A stretch of DNA of 35,931 nucleotides from Clostridia bacterium. GTDB lineage: Bacteria; Bacillota; Clostridia; Christensenellales; Aristaeellaceae. The translations under genes were made by a program, and so were the position numbers. The stretch's first letter is position 1. Every line of letters begins with the position of its first letter. The notes beneath the pieces are model-generated. The model was not told the DNA's origin. It made no database searches and saw only the letters and a list, made by a program, of their open reading frames with translations. The stretch is taken from NCBI GenBank assembly GCA_017545905.1, contig JAFWXL010000014.1, positions 1-35,931 of the forward strand, written 5' to 3'. Below are positions 28,663-35,931 of the stretch, one piece after another.

Positions 28663-30633
28663 TCAGTTTTCGCCGCGGGATTCCTTGATCACGCCGCTGC
28701 GGTACGCGCTGATGAGCAGCATCAGATCGTCGATGCGCCCGCGCAGCGCTTCGCCGTCGTCCGTATCGGCGATAAGCAGACGATGCTCCATCACCTTGAC
28801 AATCTCATGCACGCTGTGAATATCCAGCTCGGCACGGATCGCATTTGCCTTGGATTCAAACGGCTGATGCGCGACGAGGCTCAGCTCGTGCGAGGAGAAA
28901 ATCAGCGTGTAGCCCGCGATACCCGTCACCGGCTGATAGGCGCGCGACAGACCGCCGTCGATCACCAGCAGCCTTCCGCCGGCTTTGATCGGGCTCTCGC
29001 CCTTGCCCAGCTTCACCGGCACGTGGCCGTTGATGATGAAGCCGGTGTCCGCCATGCCAAACTCTTTCAGGATGCGCAGCGCAGTCGCCTCGTCGTCCTG
29101 GAAGTTATAGTACGCATTCTTAATTTCCACATGCGGGCGCTTATCCGCGATGAAATAGCGCTCAAACGTCGCCATTTTGCTCTTACCGAACAGCGGCGAA
29201 TACGGTCCGCAGCCCAGATACCACAGGAAATCCTGACCGTCTGCGCGGGACTTGCTGCCAAGATTTGCAAAGTAACCCTGACGCGCCAGCAGATCTGCCG
29301 CGTCGATACCCGCACGGCCGCACAGGTTTTCGCTGCCCGTAACAGGAATCGGCGCAAAACTGCCGTCCTCGTTCATCGGAATGCAGCCATGGTAGAGCAG
29401 GTTGCCGTTGCAGCGCAGATACATGCCGCCCGTGCTGTAGAGGAACTGGACATGCCGCTGCAGCTTTTCAGAGTGGGCAAACTCGAGCACGAGCCTGTCC
29501 ATCACCTCGCGCTCAATCGCGGTCAGCGCATACGGATCGGCGGGATCGATCGTCGGGAAATGGCAGCTTCGAAGCTGGTATTTCTCACCTTCGACCATCA
29601 CCGTGCCGTTTTCAAAATCAATGCCGTGCAGCAGGCGGCGTGCCTCCATGCCGTATTCCGGGTGGCGCTCAAGCAGCTGGCCTTCCAGCTTGAACTGCAG
29701 AATCGCCGCCGCCTTATGCATGCGCGCCAGCTCCATCTCGTCCTCGTGCACGTCCTCGCCGTTGTCCTTGGGATGGAATTCCGTGCACGGATCATCGCCA
29801 TAATACTTCATCGCCAGCGTGGAGAGCGGGCGCAGCGAAATGCCGTATCCGACCTCCAGCGTTTCCAGATTGCCGTACTTGACCGAGGTCACGATGACCT
29901 GCGCGATGCAGGCCTCAGAGAGCGCCGCAGCGCCCATCCATGCAATATCGTGATTGCCCCACTGCACGTCGACCTGATGATAGTTTTCCAGCGCATCCAT
30001 GATCAGATCGGCGCGCGGGCCGCGGTCAAAGATATCGCCGATGATATGCAGGCGGTCAATCGCCAGCGCCTGAATCACGCGGCTGAGCGCGATGATCATC
30101 GCGTCCGCCTGACCGGTCTCCAGAATCGACTGCATGACCTCTCTGTAGTAGCCTTCCTTGTCGGGTGTGTTGTCGCTGAGCATCAGCTCCTCAATCAATG
30201 CGCCCATTTCTCTGGGCATCGCCTCGCGCACGCGCTTGCGCGTGTACTTGACCGAGCACATGCGGCAGACCTCCACCAGACGATAGATCGTCAGCCTGTA
30301 CCACTCAGCCGATACAATCTTCTGCTTTTTGAGCAGCGCCAGCTTTTCATCCGGATAATAGATCAGCGTGGAAAGCATGTCGCGCTCATGCGTGGAGAGT
30401 ATATTGCCGTACAGATCATTGATCTTGCGCTTGATGACGCCGCTGGCATTATGCAGGATATGCAGAAACGCCTGATGCTCGCCATGCAGATCGGAAAGGA
30501 AGTGCTCCGTACCCTTGGGCAGGCGAAGCACGGCGCGCAGATGCGCCACCTCCGCAGACGCCTCCTGAATCGTGCGGTACTGCTTGCGCAGCAGCTTGAG
30601 ATAGCGGATATCCTGAGCAGTAAAACCTTCCAT
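28663..30633 (-). CDS. fbp: Fructose-1,6-bisphosphatase, class III (Firmicutes type)
   Basis: The enzyme makes fructose 6-phosphate from fructose 1,6-bisphosphate in gluconeogenesis. The 656-residue length and the start FTAQDIRYLKLLRKQYRTIQ are typical of class III. The metallophosphatase motifs are LSDLHGEH, GDIFDRGPRAD and WGNHDIAWMG, followed by a GHVPVKLGKGESP site. The ribosome site before the ATG at 30633 (AGAAGAG) is weak. Element R8 lies upstream. Confidence 0.95.
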   Translation of the reverse strand: MEGFTAQDIRYLKLLRKQYRTIQEASAEVAHLRAVLRLPKGTEHFLSDLHGEHQAFLHILHNASGVIKRKINDLYGNILSTHERDMLSTLIYYPDEKLALLKKQKIVSAEWYRLTIYRLVEVCRMCSVKYTRKRVREAMPREMGALIEELMLSDNTPDKEGYYREVMQSILETGQADAMIIALSRVIQALAIDRLHIIGDIFDRGPRADLIMDALENYHQVDVQWGNHDIAWMGAAALSEACIAQVIVTSVKYGNLETLEVGYGISLRPLSTLAMKYYGDDPCTEFHPKDNGEDVHEDEMELARMHKAAAILQFKLEGQLLERHPEYGMEARRLLHGIDFENGTVMVEGEKYQLRSCHFPTIDPADPYALTAIEREVMDRLVLEFAHSEKLQRHVQFLYSTGGMYLRCNGNLLYHGCIPMNEDGSFAPIPVTGSENLCGRAGIDAADLLARQGYFANLGSKSRADGQDFLWYLGCGPYSPLFGKSKMATFERYFIADKRPHVEIKNAYYNFQDDEATALRILKEFGMADTGFIINGHVPVKLGKGESPIKAGGRLLVIDGGLSRAYQPVTGIAGYTLIFSSHELSLVAHQPFESKANAIRAELDIHSVHEIVKVMEHRLLIADTDDGEALRGRIDDLMLLISAYRSGVIKESRGEN

Positions 30634-30669
30634 TTTCTTCTCTTCTTTCTCCCGGGAATTGCCGGGGTA

Positions 30670-30745
30670 CGCCGGGCTGCCGCCCGGACCTGCCCGAGGG
30701 TCGATATCCCTCGGACTCCCTTTTACGCTTTGCGGTGGCTTAAAG
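30670..30745 (+). repeat. Two-hairpin intergenic element, copy R8 (divergent)
   Basis: The first stem is CCGGGC (30672-30677) with GCCCGG (30682-30687). The second is CCGAGGG (30694-30700) with CCCTCGG (30708-30714). The tail is CTCCCTTTTACGCTTTGCGG. Almost every stem base differs from R2, but pairing and layout are kept. The first-stem end faces the fructose-bisphosphatase start. Confidence 0.72.
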
Positions 30746-30750
30746 CAAGG

Positions 30751-31137
30751 TTATTGATGGCAGCGGGCGATGCACTCGATTTCGATGGCAAGGCCCATCG
30801 GCAGCTTCGATACTTCCACACAGGAGCGCGCCGGATAGTTGGGCGCAAAATACTCCGCGTACATCTTGTTCACCTCAGCAAAATCGCCCAGATCCTTGAG
30901 GAAGACGGTCGTCTTGAGCACGTCGTCCATCGTGAGGCCCAGCTCGCCCAGAATCGTGCGGATATTTTCAAACACCTGCTTCGCCTGCGCCAGCGTGCCG
31001 CCCTCCACGGGCTTGCCCACCGCCGGATCCACGCCGATCACACCGGACATATACACGGTATCGCCATACACCACAGCACTGCAGTACGGGCCGATCGCGG
31101 CCGGACCCTTGGTGCTCTTGAAACAAATCTTATCCAT
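30751..31137 (-). CDS. ridA: RidA family enamine/imine deaminase
   Basis: The enzyme hydrolyses reactive 2-aminoacrylate-type enamines released by PLP enzymes. The 128 residues match the family: SGVIGVDP, TVFLKDLGDFAEVNKMY, and the ligand-binding arginine in PARSCVEVSKLP with the glutamate in IEIECIA. The start at 31137 is the only reasonable one. It lies between the VanW gene (29 bp) and repeat R8. An aminotransferase is encoded further upstream in the same run, which would be a fitting source of substrate. Confidence 0.93.
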   Translation of the reverse strand: MDKICFKSTKGPAAIGPYCSAVVYGDTVYMSGVIGVDPAVGKPVEGGTLAQAKQVFENIRTILGELGLTMDDVLKTTVFLKDLGDFAEVNKMYAEYFAPNYPARSCVEVSKLPMGLAIEIECIARCHQ

Positions 31138-31166
31138 AAACTGCTTCCTCTCTTTCTGTCGCTCTG

Positions 31167-32651
31167 TTATTCTCTTTGCGCTGTGCCGACATAAATCGTC
31201 GGCGCCACCGCTTCATATACATTTTGAGAAACAATCGTACGGGCAATCTCCTGCCCGTCTTCACCAAGATCAATACGCTCAACGTCTGCCGTATACCCCG
31301 TCAGCGCCTCGCCGACAGGTATGCGCTCGTCGGCATACTTTGCATATCTGCCCTCGCGGTCGCGCACATAGATGGGCTCCTCGATCGTGCCCGTCTCGTC
31401 GATGAGCGATTCAAGCGCGTATCGCCTGCCCAGCTCGTCGCCGATGATCATGATCTCCAGCATCGTGTCATCGTCCTGTACATACACGCGCGAGGTAATG
31501 AACAGCTTGGCATCCGTCTGATTGCGCAGCACCAGATCCAGCCCCTGATCGGAAACCGCCGCCTCCTGACCCATCGGGCAGTAATCCACGGGCCGCACAG
31601 CAGCGCTGCGCTCGCTGACCTCGATACCGGCAAGCAGCGCCGCGCGATACAGCGCTGTGGACGTCTGGCACACGCCGCCGCCCACGCCGGACACGTCCGG
31701 GCCGTAAGCCGGTTCCGGCGCGGTCAGATAGCCGCGCTCCTGAGAGCGCACACCGACCGTCTCATTGAACGAGAGCGCAGCGCCCGGCTCCACACACAGC
31801 CTCGCCAGCTGCTCTGCGGCAAGCGATGCATTGGTCACGGCGGCCTCGCCGCCTTCAAGCTTTGTAACCAGCCGTGCACGCAGAGAGAGTGAATTCTCCA
31901 GCACTGCGCGGTAAACCTTCGGCTCGATCACCTCAGGCTCAAGCGTAACGCAGGCAGCATTCAGCCGGGCGATTCCGCGCTCGATCTCTGCCTTTACATG
32001 CGAGGTATCCAGTGCATAACCGTTTTGCTCATCAGTAAAGACAAACGGCTGAGCGCTGCCGGGATGGAACACAACCGTCGCATCGACGCTTTCGCATTCC
32101 ACATCAGCACGGATGATTTCAAGGATTGCATCCACCGGCTCCAGATCATAGGTAAGCACGGGCTGCATGATCACCGGCTCGCTGCGCATGCGCAGCATCT
32201 GCGCATACCGCGCCATCATGCCGCCCTCGCGCGCCGCAGCCCACAGGGGCTCAAGCGTCGCCTCTTTATCCACGGCAAGGCCGATATCCTGCGCCGTGAT
32301 CGTGTAGGTCTGATTCATGCAGACGATTTCCGCCTGCCACGGCTGCACATATTCAGCGGCAATCGTATCGATAAGCGCCTCGGCGTCCATCCGCGTCGCG
32401 CCCTGCAGCGGATATCCCATGAGCATCGTTCCCGGAGCAAATGCGGCAAGGTATGGCTGCGTCTGCGTATATACGTAGATCGTACCCGCGCCGATGAGCG
32501 CTGCCGCCGCAAAAATGATCAGCGATACAACCGCTGCACCGCTCAGGCCTTTTTTTCGTTTTTTCTTTTTCTTCTTTGGCGTCTGTGCTCTGGGCGGCTT
32601 CTTCGGATCCGCCTTAGGGGGCGTATAGCCCGCCCGTGTCATCATCGGCAT
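31167..32651 (-). CDS. VanW family membrane-anchored wall protein (YoaR-like)
   Basis: The 494 residues start with a lysine-rich tail (KKKKKKRKKGLSG) and one membrane helix (about 37-60), so most of the protein is outside. A putative peptidoglycan-binding domain (PF12229-type) follows, then the VanW domain with NETVGVRSQERGYLTAPEP, SGVGGGVCQTSTALYRAALL and RNQTDAKLFI. A G5-like C-terminal part may end the protein. VanW alone does not give vancomycin resistance, and its activity is unknown. ATGs at 32651, 32645 and 32642 are all possible; the first has AGGTGA 4 nt upstream. The gene overlaps the PHP gene by up to 10 bp, so they are coupled. Confidence 0.88.
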   Translation of the reverse strand: MPMMTRAGYTPPKADPKKPPRAQTPKKKKKKRKKGLSGAAVVSLIIFAAAALIGAGTIYVYTQTQPYLAAFAPGTMLMGYPLQGATRMDAEALIDTIAAEYVQPWQAEIVCMNQTYTITAQDIGLAVDKEATLEPLWAAAREGGMMARYAQMLRMRSEPVIMQPVLTYDLEPVDAILEIIRADVECESVDATVVFHPGSAQPFVFTDEQNGYALDTSHVKAEIERGIARLNAACVTLEPEVIEPKVYRAVLENSLSLRARLVTKLEGGEAAVTNASLAAEQLARLCVEPGAALSFNETVGVRSQERGYLTAPEPAYGPDVSGVGGGVCQTSTALYRAALLAGIEVSERSAAVRPVDYCPMGQEAAVSDQGLDLVLRNQTDAKLFITSRVYVQDDDTMLEIMIIGDELGRRYALESLIDETGTIEEPIYVRDREGRYAKYADERIPVGEALTGYTADVERIDLGEDGQEIARTIVSQNVYEAVAPTIYVGTAQRE

Positions 32652-33511
32652 CCGTTCACCTCGCCTTCGTCATTTTCTGCGATGCGTGCAAGCAGCCTCT
32701 GCATATCGCTGTGCATCGTCTGCCAGCGATCCAGTCCCTCGCCGATATCGGTCTTTCTGACCTCTTCGCCGTGGAAATCGCTGCCGCCGGTGATCAGCAG
32801 ATCCTCCCGCTGCGCCAGACGCTTCAAAAACGACGCATGATTATTCTGCGCGCTGGGATGATAAACCTCCACGCCGGCAAGCCCCTGGCTCTTCCATTCG
32901 CCGATGAGCGATTCAAGCATCGTCTCGCCCATTTTCAGCTCCATCGGGTGGGCCAGCACAGCAATGCCGCCCGCCGAGCGAATCAGGCTCACGGCTTCGC
33001 CCACCTTCACGTCCTCCTTGGGCACATAGGCGGGCTTTCCGGGCTTGAGATAGCGGTCAAATGCCTCATTGACCGAGAGCACATGTCCTGCTTCCACCAT
33101 CGCGCGCGCAATATGCGGTCTGCCCATCACACCGCGCGCAAGCTCCCGCACGCGCGCCATCTCAACGGGCTTGCCCAGCTCGCACAGCCTCTGCACCATC
33201 GCAGCCGTACGCGCCTCGCGCTGGCGCACACGCTCCCGGCAGAACGCACGCAGCGCCTCATCCTCCGGATCAAAGCCGTAGCCCAGCACATGGATTTCCT
33301 TCTGCGCGCCGCAGCTGAGCTCCACGCCATGAATCAGCGTCATGCCCAGCTCCTGCGCCATACGCTTCGCCAGCGGTATCCCGTCCACGCAGTCGTGATC
33401 GGTCAGCGCCACATGCGTAAAGCCCAGCGACGCCGCGCGGCACATCAGTTCATCCGGCGCAAGCACGCCGTCCGATGCAGTGGAATGCATATGCAGATCA
33501 GCCTTGATCAA
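32642..33511 (-). CDS. PHP domain phosphoesterase (RNase AM/TrpH-like)
   Basis: The 289 residues carry the PHP metal-site motifs: DLHMHSTASDG, LTDHDCVDG, IHGVELSC, GRPHIARAM, VLAHPMELK and GGSDFHGEE. The size and order match the YciV/TrpH group, whose E. coli member removes 5' nucleotides from RNA and 3',5'-nucleotide bisphosphates. I chose the TTG at 33511 because AAAGGAGG lies 7 nt upstream. The first hairpin of element R9 ends right against that ribosome site. The stop overlaps the VanW start. Confidence 0.88.
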   Translation of the reverse strand: MIKADLHMHSTASDGVLAPDELMCRAASLGFTHVALTDHDCVDGIPLAKRMAQELGMTLIHGVELSCGAQKEIHVLGYGFDPEDEALRAFCRERVRQREARTAAMVQRLCELGKPVEMARVRELARGVMGRPHIARAMVEAGHVLSVNEAFDRYLKPGKPAYVPKEDVKVGEAVSLIRSAGGIAVLAHPMELKMGETMLESLIGEWKSQGLAGVEVYHPSAQNNHASFLKRLAQREDLLITGGSDFHGEEVRKTDIGEGLDRWQTMHSDMQRLLARIAENDEGEVNGCR

Positions 33512-33524
33512 TCAGAAACCTCCT

Positions 33525-33590
33525 TTGTGGGCTCTGCCCACACCCGGCAGGGACATTGTCCCTGCACCCTTCTTCGCTTCGCGCTGGTTT
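33525..33590 (+). repeat. Two-hairpin intergenic element, copy R9
   Basis: The first stem is TGTGGGC (33526-33532) with GCCCACA (33536-33542). The second is GCAGGGAC (33547-33554) with GTCCCTGC (33558-33565). The tail is CTTCTTCGCTTCGCG. The first stem touches the ribosome site of the PHP gene. The element is tail-to-tail with R10. Confidence 0.87.
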
Positions 33591-33605
33591 TAAGCTTCTT
33601 ATCCG

Positions 33606-33627
33606 TGGAGCGGCAATAGCCGCTCCA
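33606..33627. repeat. Hairpin between element copies R9 and R10
   Basis: TGGAGCGGC (33606-33614) and GCCGCTCCA (33619-33627) form a perfect 9-bp stem with loop AATA. No T-run follows on either strand, so it is probably not a terminator. Confidence 0.6.
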
Positions 33628-33645
33628 AGAAAAGAATGTTTATGC

Positions 33646-33714
33646 CGCCGCGAAGCGGAAATGGGGTCTGGGGACTGGTCCCCAGTCAGGGGCATGGGGA
33701 TGAAATCCCCATCG
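33646..33714 (-). repeat. Two-hairpin intergenic element, copy R10
   Basis: Read on the minus strand, the first stem is ATGGGGAT (33712-33705) with ATCCCCAT (33701-33694). The second is CTGGGGAC (33685-33678) with GTCCCCAG (33675-33668). The tail contains CCGCTTCGCGG. It begins 9 nt after the aminotransferase stop. Confidence 0.85.
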
Positions 33715-33722
33715 TCCCCGCG

Positions 33723-34898
33723 TTACTCCCCTTTACGGATCATGCCGCTTTCGGCGATGCGGCGCACAGCCTCGGTCAGCACCGCTTCGGACTGCACCAG
33801 CGCCATGCGCACATGGCCCTCGCCGCCCGGACCGAACGCCGTGCCCGGCACGCAGATGACGCCGGTCTTTTCCATCAGTTCATAGGCAAATGCGCGCGCG
33901 CTCGCATAGCCCGACGGAATCTTCGCCCAGACGAACATCGTCGCCTTCGGCTTTTTGATCTGCCAGCCGGCCTCCGCCAGACCGTCGATCAGGATATCGC
34001 GGCGGCGCTGATACGTCGCCCGCATCTCCAGCACATAATCCTGCGGGCCATTCAGCGCAGCCTCCGCACCCAGCTGAACCGGAATAAAGCAGCCGAAGTC
34101 GATGTTGGATTTGAGGCTCTTGAGCCGCTTGATCATCTCTTCATTGCCCAGCGCAAAACCGATGCGCGCACCGGCCATGGAATACGTCTTGGAGAGCGAG
34201 TTGAACTCAATGCCCACATCCATCGCGCCCGGTGTCTGTAGGAAGCTGCCGCAGCGATAATCGTCAAACGTCAGATCGCTGTATGCATTGTCATGCAGCA
34301 CGGCGATGTCATGCTTCTTTGCAAAGGCGACGAGCTTCTCGTAGAAGCCGTCGTATGCCACGGAAGCGACCGGATTATTCGGATAGGAAACGACCATCAG
34401 CTTCGCGCGGTCGGCAAGCTGCGGATCGATCAGATCAAAGTCGATCACATAGCCATTTTCTGCAGGCTGCGCCATGTAGTGCACATCGCAGCCGTTGAGC
34501 TTCGGGCCGTCGGCGAAGATCGGATAGCACGGATCGGGCACAAGCACCACATCGCCCGGATCGCACAGCGCCATGGACAGATGCGCAAGGCCGTCCTGCG
34601 AGCCCAGCAGCGACACGATCTGCTTCGCCGGATCAAGCGTCACACTGAAGCGGCGCTGATACCACGCAGCCACGGTTTCAAGCAGCTGCGGCCTGTCCTT
34701 GACGGCATAAATATAGTTCTTCGGCTCCATGCATGCCTCGGAAATCGCGCGCATGACATGCGCCGGCGGCGTCAGATCGGGCGTGCCGATCGACAGATCG
34801 ATGGTATCCATGCCTTTTGCGCGAAGAGCGAGCTTCGCCTCAAGCAGTTCTGTAAAGATGCTGGCCTCAAAAGCGTCCAGCTTATGAGAAAATTTCAC
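33723..34898 (-). CDS. PLP-dependent aminotransferase class I/II (LL-DAP/alanine type)
   Basis: The 391 residues have the fold-type I motifs: SIGTPDLTPP, NYIYAVKDRPQLLETVA, YPNNPVASVA, HDNAYSDLTFD, the PLP lysine in FNSLSKTYSMAGARIGFALG and a C-terminal VRMALV arginine region. It resembles proteins annotated as LL-diaminopimelate (DapL2-type) or alanine aminotransferases, and I cannot decide between them. The GTG at 34898 is chosen because AAAGGAG lies 8-9 nt upstream. The gene follows ftsH by about 107 bp, without a clear promoter. Confidence 0.88.
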   Translation of the reverse strand: MKFSHKLDAFEASIFTELLEAKLALRAKGMDTIDLSIGTPDLTPPAHVMRAISEACMEPKNYIYAVKDRPQLLETVAAWYQRRFSVTLDPAKQIVSLLGSQDGLAHLSMALCDPGDVVLVPDPCYPIFADGPKLNGCDVHYMAQPAENGYVIDFDLIDPQLADRAKLMVVSYPNNPVASVAYDGFYEKLVAFAKKHDIAVLHDNAYSDLTFDDYRCGSFLQTPGAMDVGIEFNSLSKTYSMAGARIGFALGNEEMIKRLKSLKSNIDFGCFIPVQLGAEAALNGPQDYVLEMRATYQRRRDILIDGLAEAGWQIKKPKATMFVWAKIPSGYASARAFAYELMEKTGVICVPGTAFGPGGEGHVRMALVQSEAVLTEAVRRIAESGMIRKGE

Positions 34899-34960
34899 AG
34901 GGAAAAACTCCTTTGATCATTGGAATATTCCGCAAAGGGCTGTGCCAGAAATGAAGCAGA

Positions 34961-34987
34961 CGCCGCGTCAAAAAAACTGACGCGGCG
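34961..34987 (-). terminator. Hairpin behind ftsH, possible terminator
   Basis: CGCCGCGTCA (34961-34970) and TGACGCGGCG (34978-34987) form a perfect 10-bp stem whose loop is AAAAAAC. It starts 18 nt after the ftsH stop. No U-run follows the stem on the minus strand, so termination may be partial or absent. Confidence 0.4.
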
Positions 34988-35005
34988 CTGCGTTTATGTC
35001 GCCAA

Positions 35006-35931
35006 TCAGGCGTTTTCGCCGCTTTCGCAGGCTGTCTGCACATCGGACAATGCTTCCTTCGCGTCAGGGCGCGCCGGCAGCGCTTCGCCCTTCATGAACG
35101 CCGCAAACTCCCCGCGGTCGATCGTCTCGCGCTCAATGAGCAGCTGCGTCAGGCCGTCCAGCTTATCGCGGTTTTCGGTGAGAATCTGCTTTGCGCGTTC
35201 AAACGCGCCGCTCATCCTGCGCTGCACCTCGCCGTCAATGCGCGCCGCCACGCTCTCAGAGAACATGCGGCTCTGCTGGCCATAGTCTCGCGCAAGGAAG
35301 ACCTCATCGTGATCGCCGCCCAGATAGATCGGTCCCAGCTCGTCGCTCATGCCGTACTGCATCACCATGCGCCGGCAGATATCGGTCGCGCGCTGCAGAT
35401 CGCTGCTCGCGCCGGTGGACATTTCGCCCAGCACCACATTCTCAGCCGCATAGCCGCCCAGCGCCATGGATACATAATCCAGCAGCTGCGTGCGGGTGGT
35501 AAAATCGCTCTCCTTTTCCGGCAGCAGCAGCGTGTGTCCGCCGCTGGAACCGCGCGGCATGATCGTCACCAGATGCACATCGTCGCAGCCCGGGAGCAGC
35601 TCGCCCACGATCGCGTGGCCGGCCTCGTGGATGGCGACGAGGCGCTTGTCCTCATCGGAAACGACGTGGCTCTTCTTCTCCGGCCCCATCTGCACACGCT
35701 CGATAGCGTCGCTCAAGTGGCGCGCGGTGATCTTCTCCTTACCCTCGCGGGCGCAGAGGATCGCAGCCTCGTTCATGACATTTTCAAGATCCGCGCCGGC
35801 AAAGTACGGCGTGCGCTTGACGATATTGCCAAGATCCACATCATCCTCCAGCGGCTTATCCTTGGCATGCACCCTGAGGATCGCCTCGCGGCCGCGCACA
35901 TTCGGATAGCCCACGGAAATCTGGCGGTCAA
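35006..35931 (-). CDS. ftsH: ATP-dependent zinc metalloprotease FtsH, C-terminal part
   Basis: Only the last 308 or so codons are visible; the frame is open at the right edge. The first visible residues, DRQISVGYPNVRGREAIL, are the end of the AAA+ module, followed by TPYFAGADLENVMNEAAILC. The protease zinc site is HEAGH in VAIHEAGHAIVGELL, with the third ligand in the later SSDLQRATDICRRMV segment. GGYAAENVVLGEMSTGAS is also typical. The protein degrades membrane and some soluble proteins. The tail after the protease domain is short and ordinary. A hairpin follows the stop. Confidence 0.96.
   Translation of the reverse strand, partial: DRQISVGYPNVRGREAILRVHAKDKPLEDDVDLGNIVKRTPYFAGADLENVMNEAAILCAREGKEKITARHLSDAIERVQMGPEKKSHVVSDEDKRLVAIHEAGHAIVGELLPGCDDVHLVTIMPRGSSGGHTLLLPEKESDFTTRTQLLDYVSMALGGYAAENVVLGEMSTGASSDLQRATDICRRMVMQYGMSDELGPIYLGGDHDEVFLARDYGQQSRMFSESVAARIDGEVQRRMSGAFERAKQILTENRDKLDGLTQLLIERETIDRGEFAAFMKGEALPARPDAKEALSDVQTACESGENA

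Noticed and set aside
31167-32651. Glycopeptide resistance through VanW
   Set aside because: VanW-domain proteins are common in Clostridia without resistance, and the gene sits among housekeeping genes.
32642-33511. Histidinol phosphatase or the PHP domain of a DNA polymerase
   Set aside because: The size, motif order and the GRPHIA and GSDFHG motifs fit the YciV/TrpH group better; no polymerase domain or histidine genes are present.

Overview
The window looks like chromosomal DNA from a GC-rich member of the Bacillota (Clostridia). The pointers are strong AGGAGG-type ribosome sites with some GTG and TTG starts, sigma-A promoters, a class III (Firmicutes-type) fructose-bisphosphatase, a VanW/YoaR-type protein, DUF5662, a NusG domain II protein and a clostridial-type collagen-like protein. 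A gut Christensenellales/Aristaeella-like lineage is my guess and cannot be proven here. I see no phage, insertion sequence, CRISPR array, rRNA or tRNA.

Layout. Positions 1-9270 hold small units in both orientations: the end-truncated gene of a sugar-type ABC binding protein, an ABC-F ATPase, a small secreted protein, a VanH-like D-lactate dehydrogenase, a type I asparaginase, and a glutamine-type amino-acid ABC transporter (binding protein, permease, ATPase) with a terminator after the binding-protein gene. From 18629 down to about 8990, a minus-strand run carries a TPR glycosyltransferase, a D,D-carboxypeptidase, an rRNA pseudouridine synthase, a 919-residue zinc-ribbon/TPR membrane protein, a NusG-II protein, an acyltransferase, endonuclease IV and ketopantoate reductase. 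It ends in a 272-bp array of hairpins whose last member is a terminator. A collagen-like gene (18752-19471) diverges from the glycosyltransferase gene.

From 19530 to the right edge every gene is on the minus strand. In order of transcription: ftsH (cut by the edge), an aminotransferase, a PHP phosphoesterase, VanW, RidA, class III FBPase, a HAD phosphatase, an ACT-domain protein with its UPF0210 partner, oligoendopeptidase F, a small acidic protein, a decayed YfhO remnant, a PH-like membrane protein, a HAD-thymidylate kinase fusion, MnmA and DUF5662.

The most unusual content is non-coding. Ten copies of a roughly 65-nt element lie only between genes. Each is built of two short hairpins and a CTTCTTCGCTTCGCG-like tail. 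The hairpin arms change between copies but stay paired; two copies are identical over 54 nt; three loci carry tail-to-tail inverted pairs; and the first-hairpin end always faces the nearest gene. This repeat family and the hairpin array behind the ketopantoate reductase gene are the best candidates for something not yet described.
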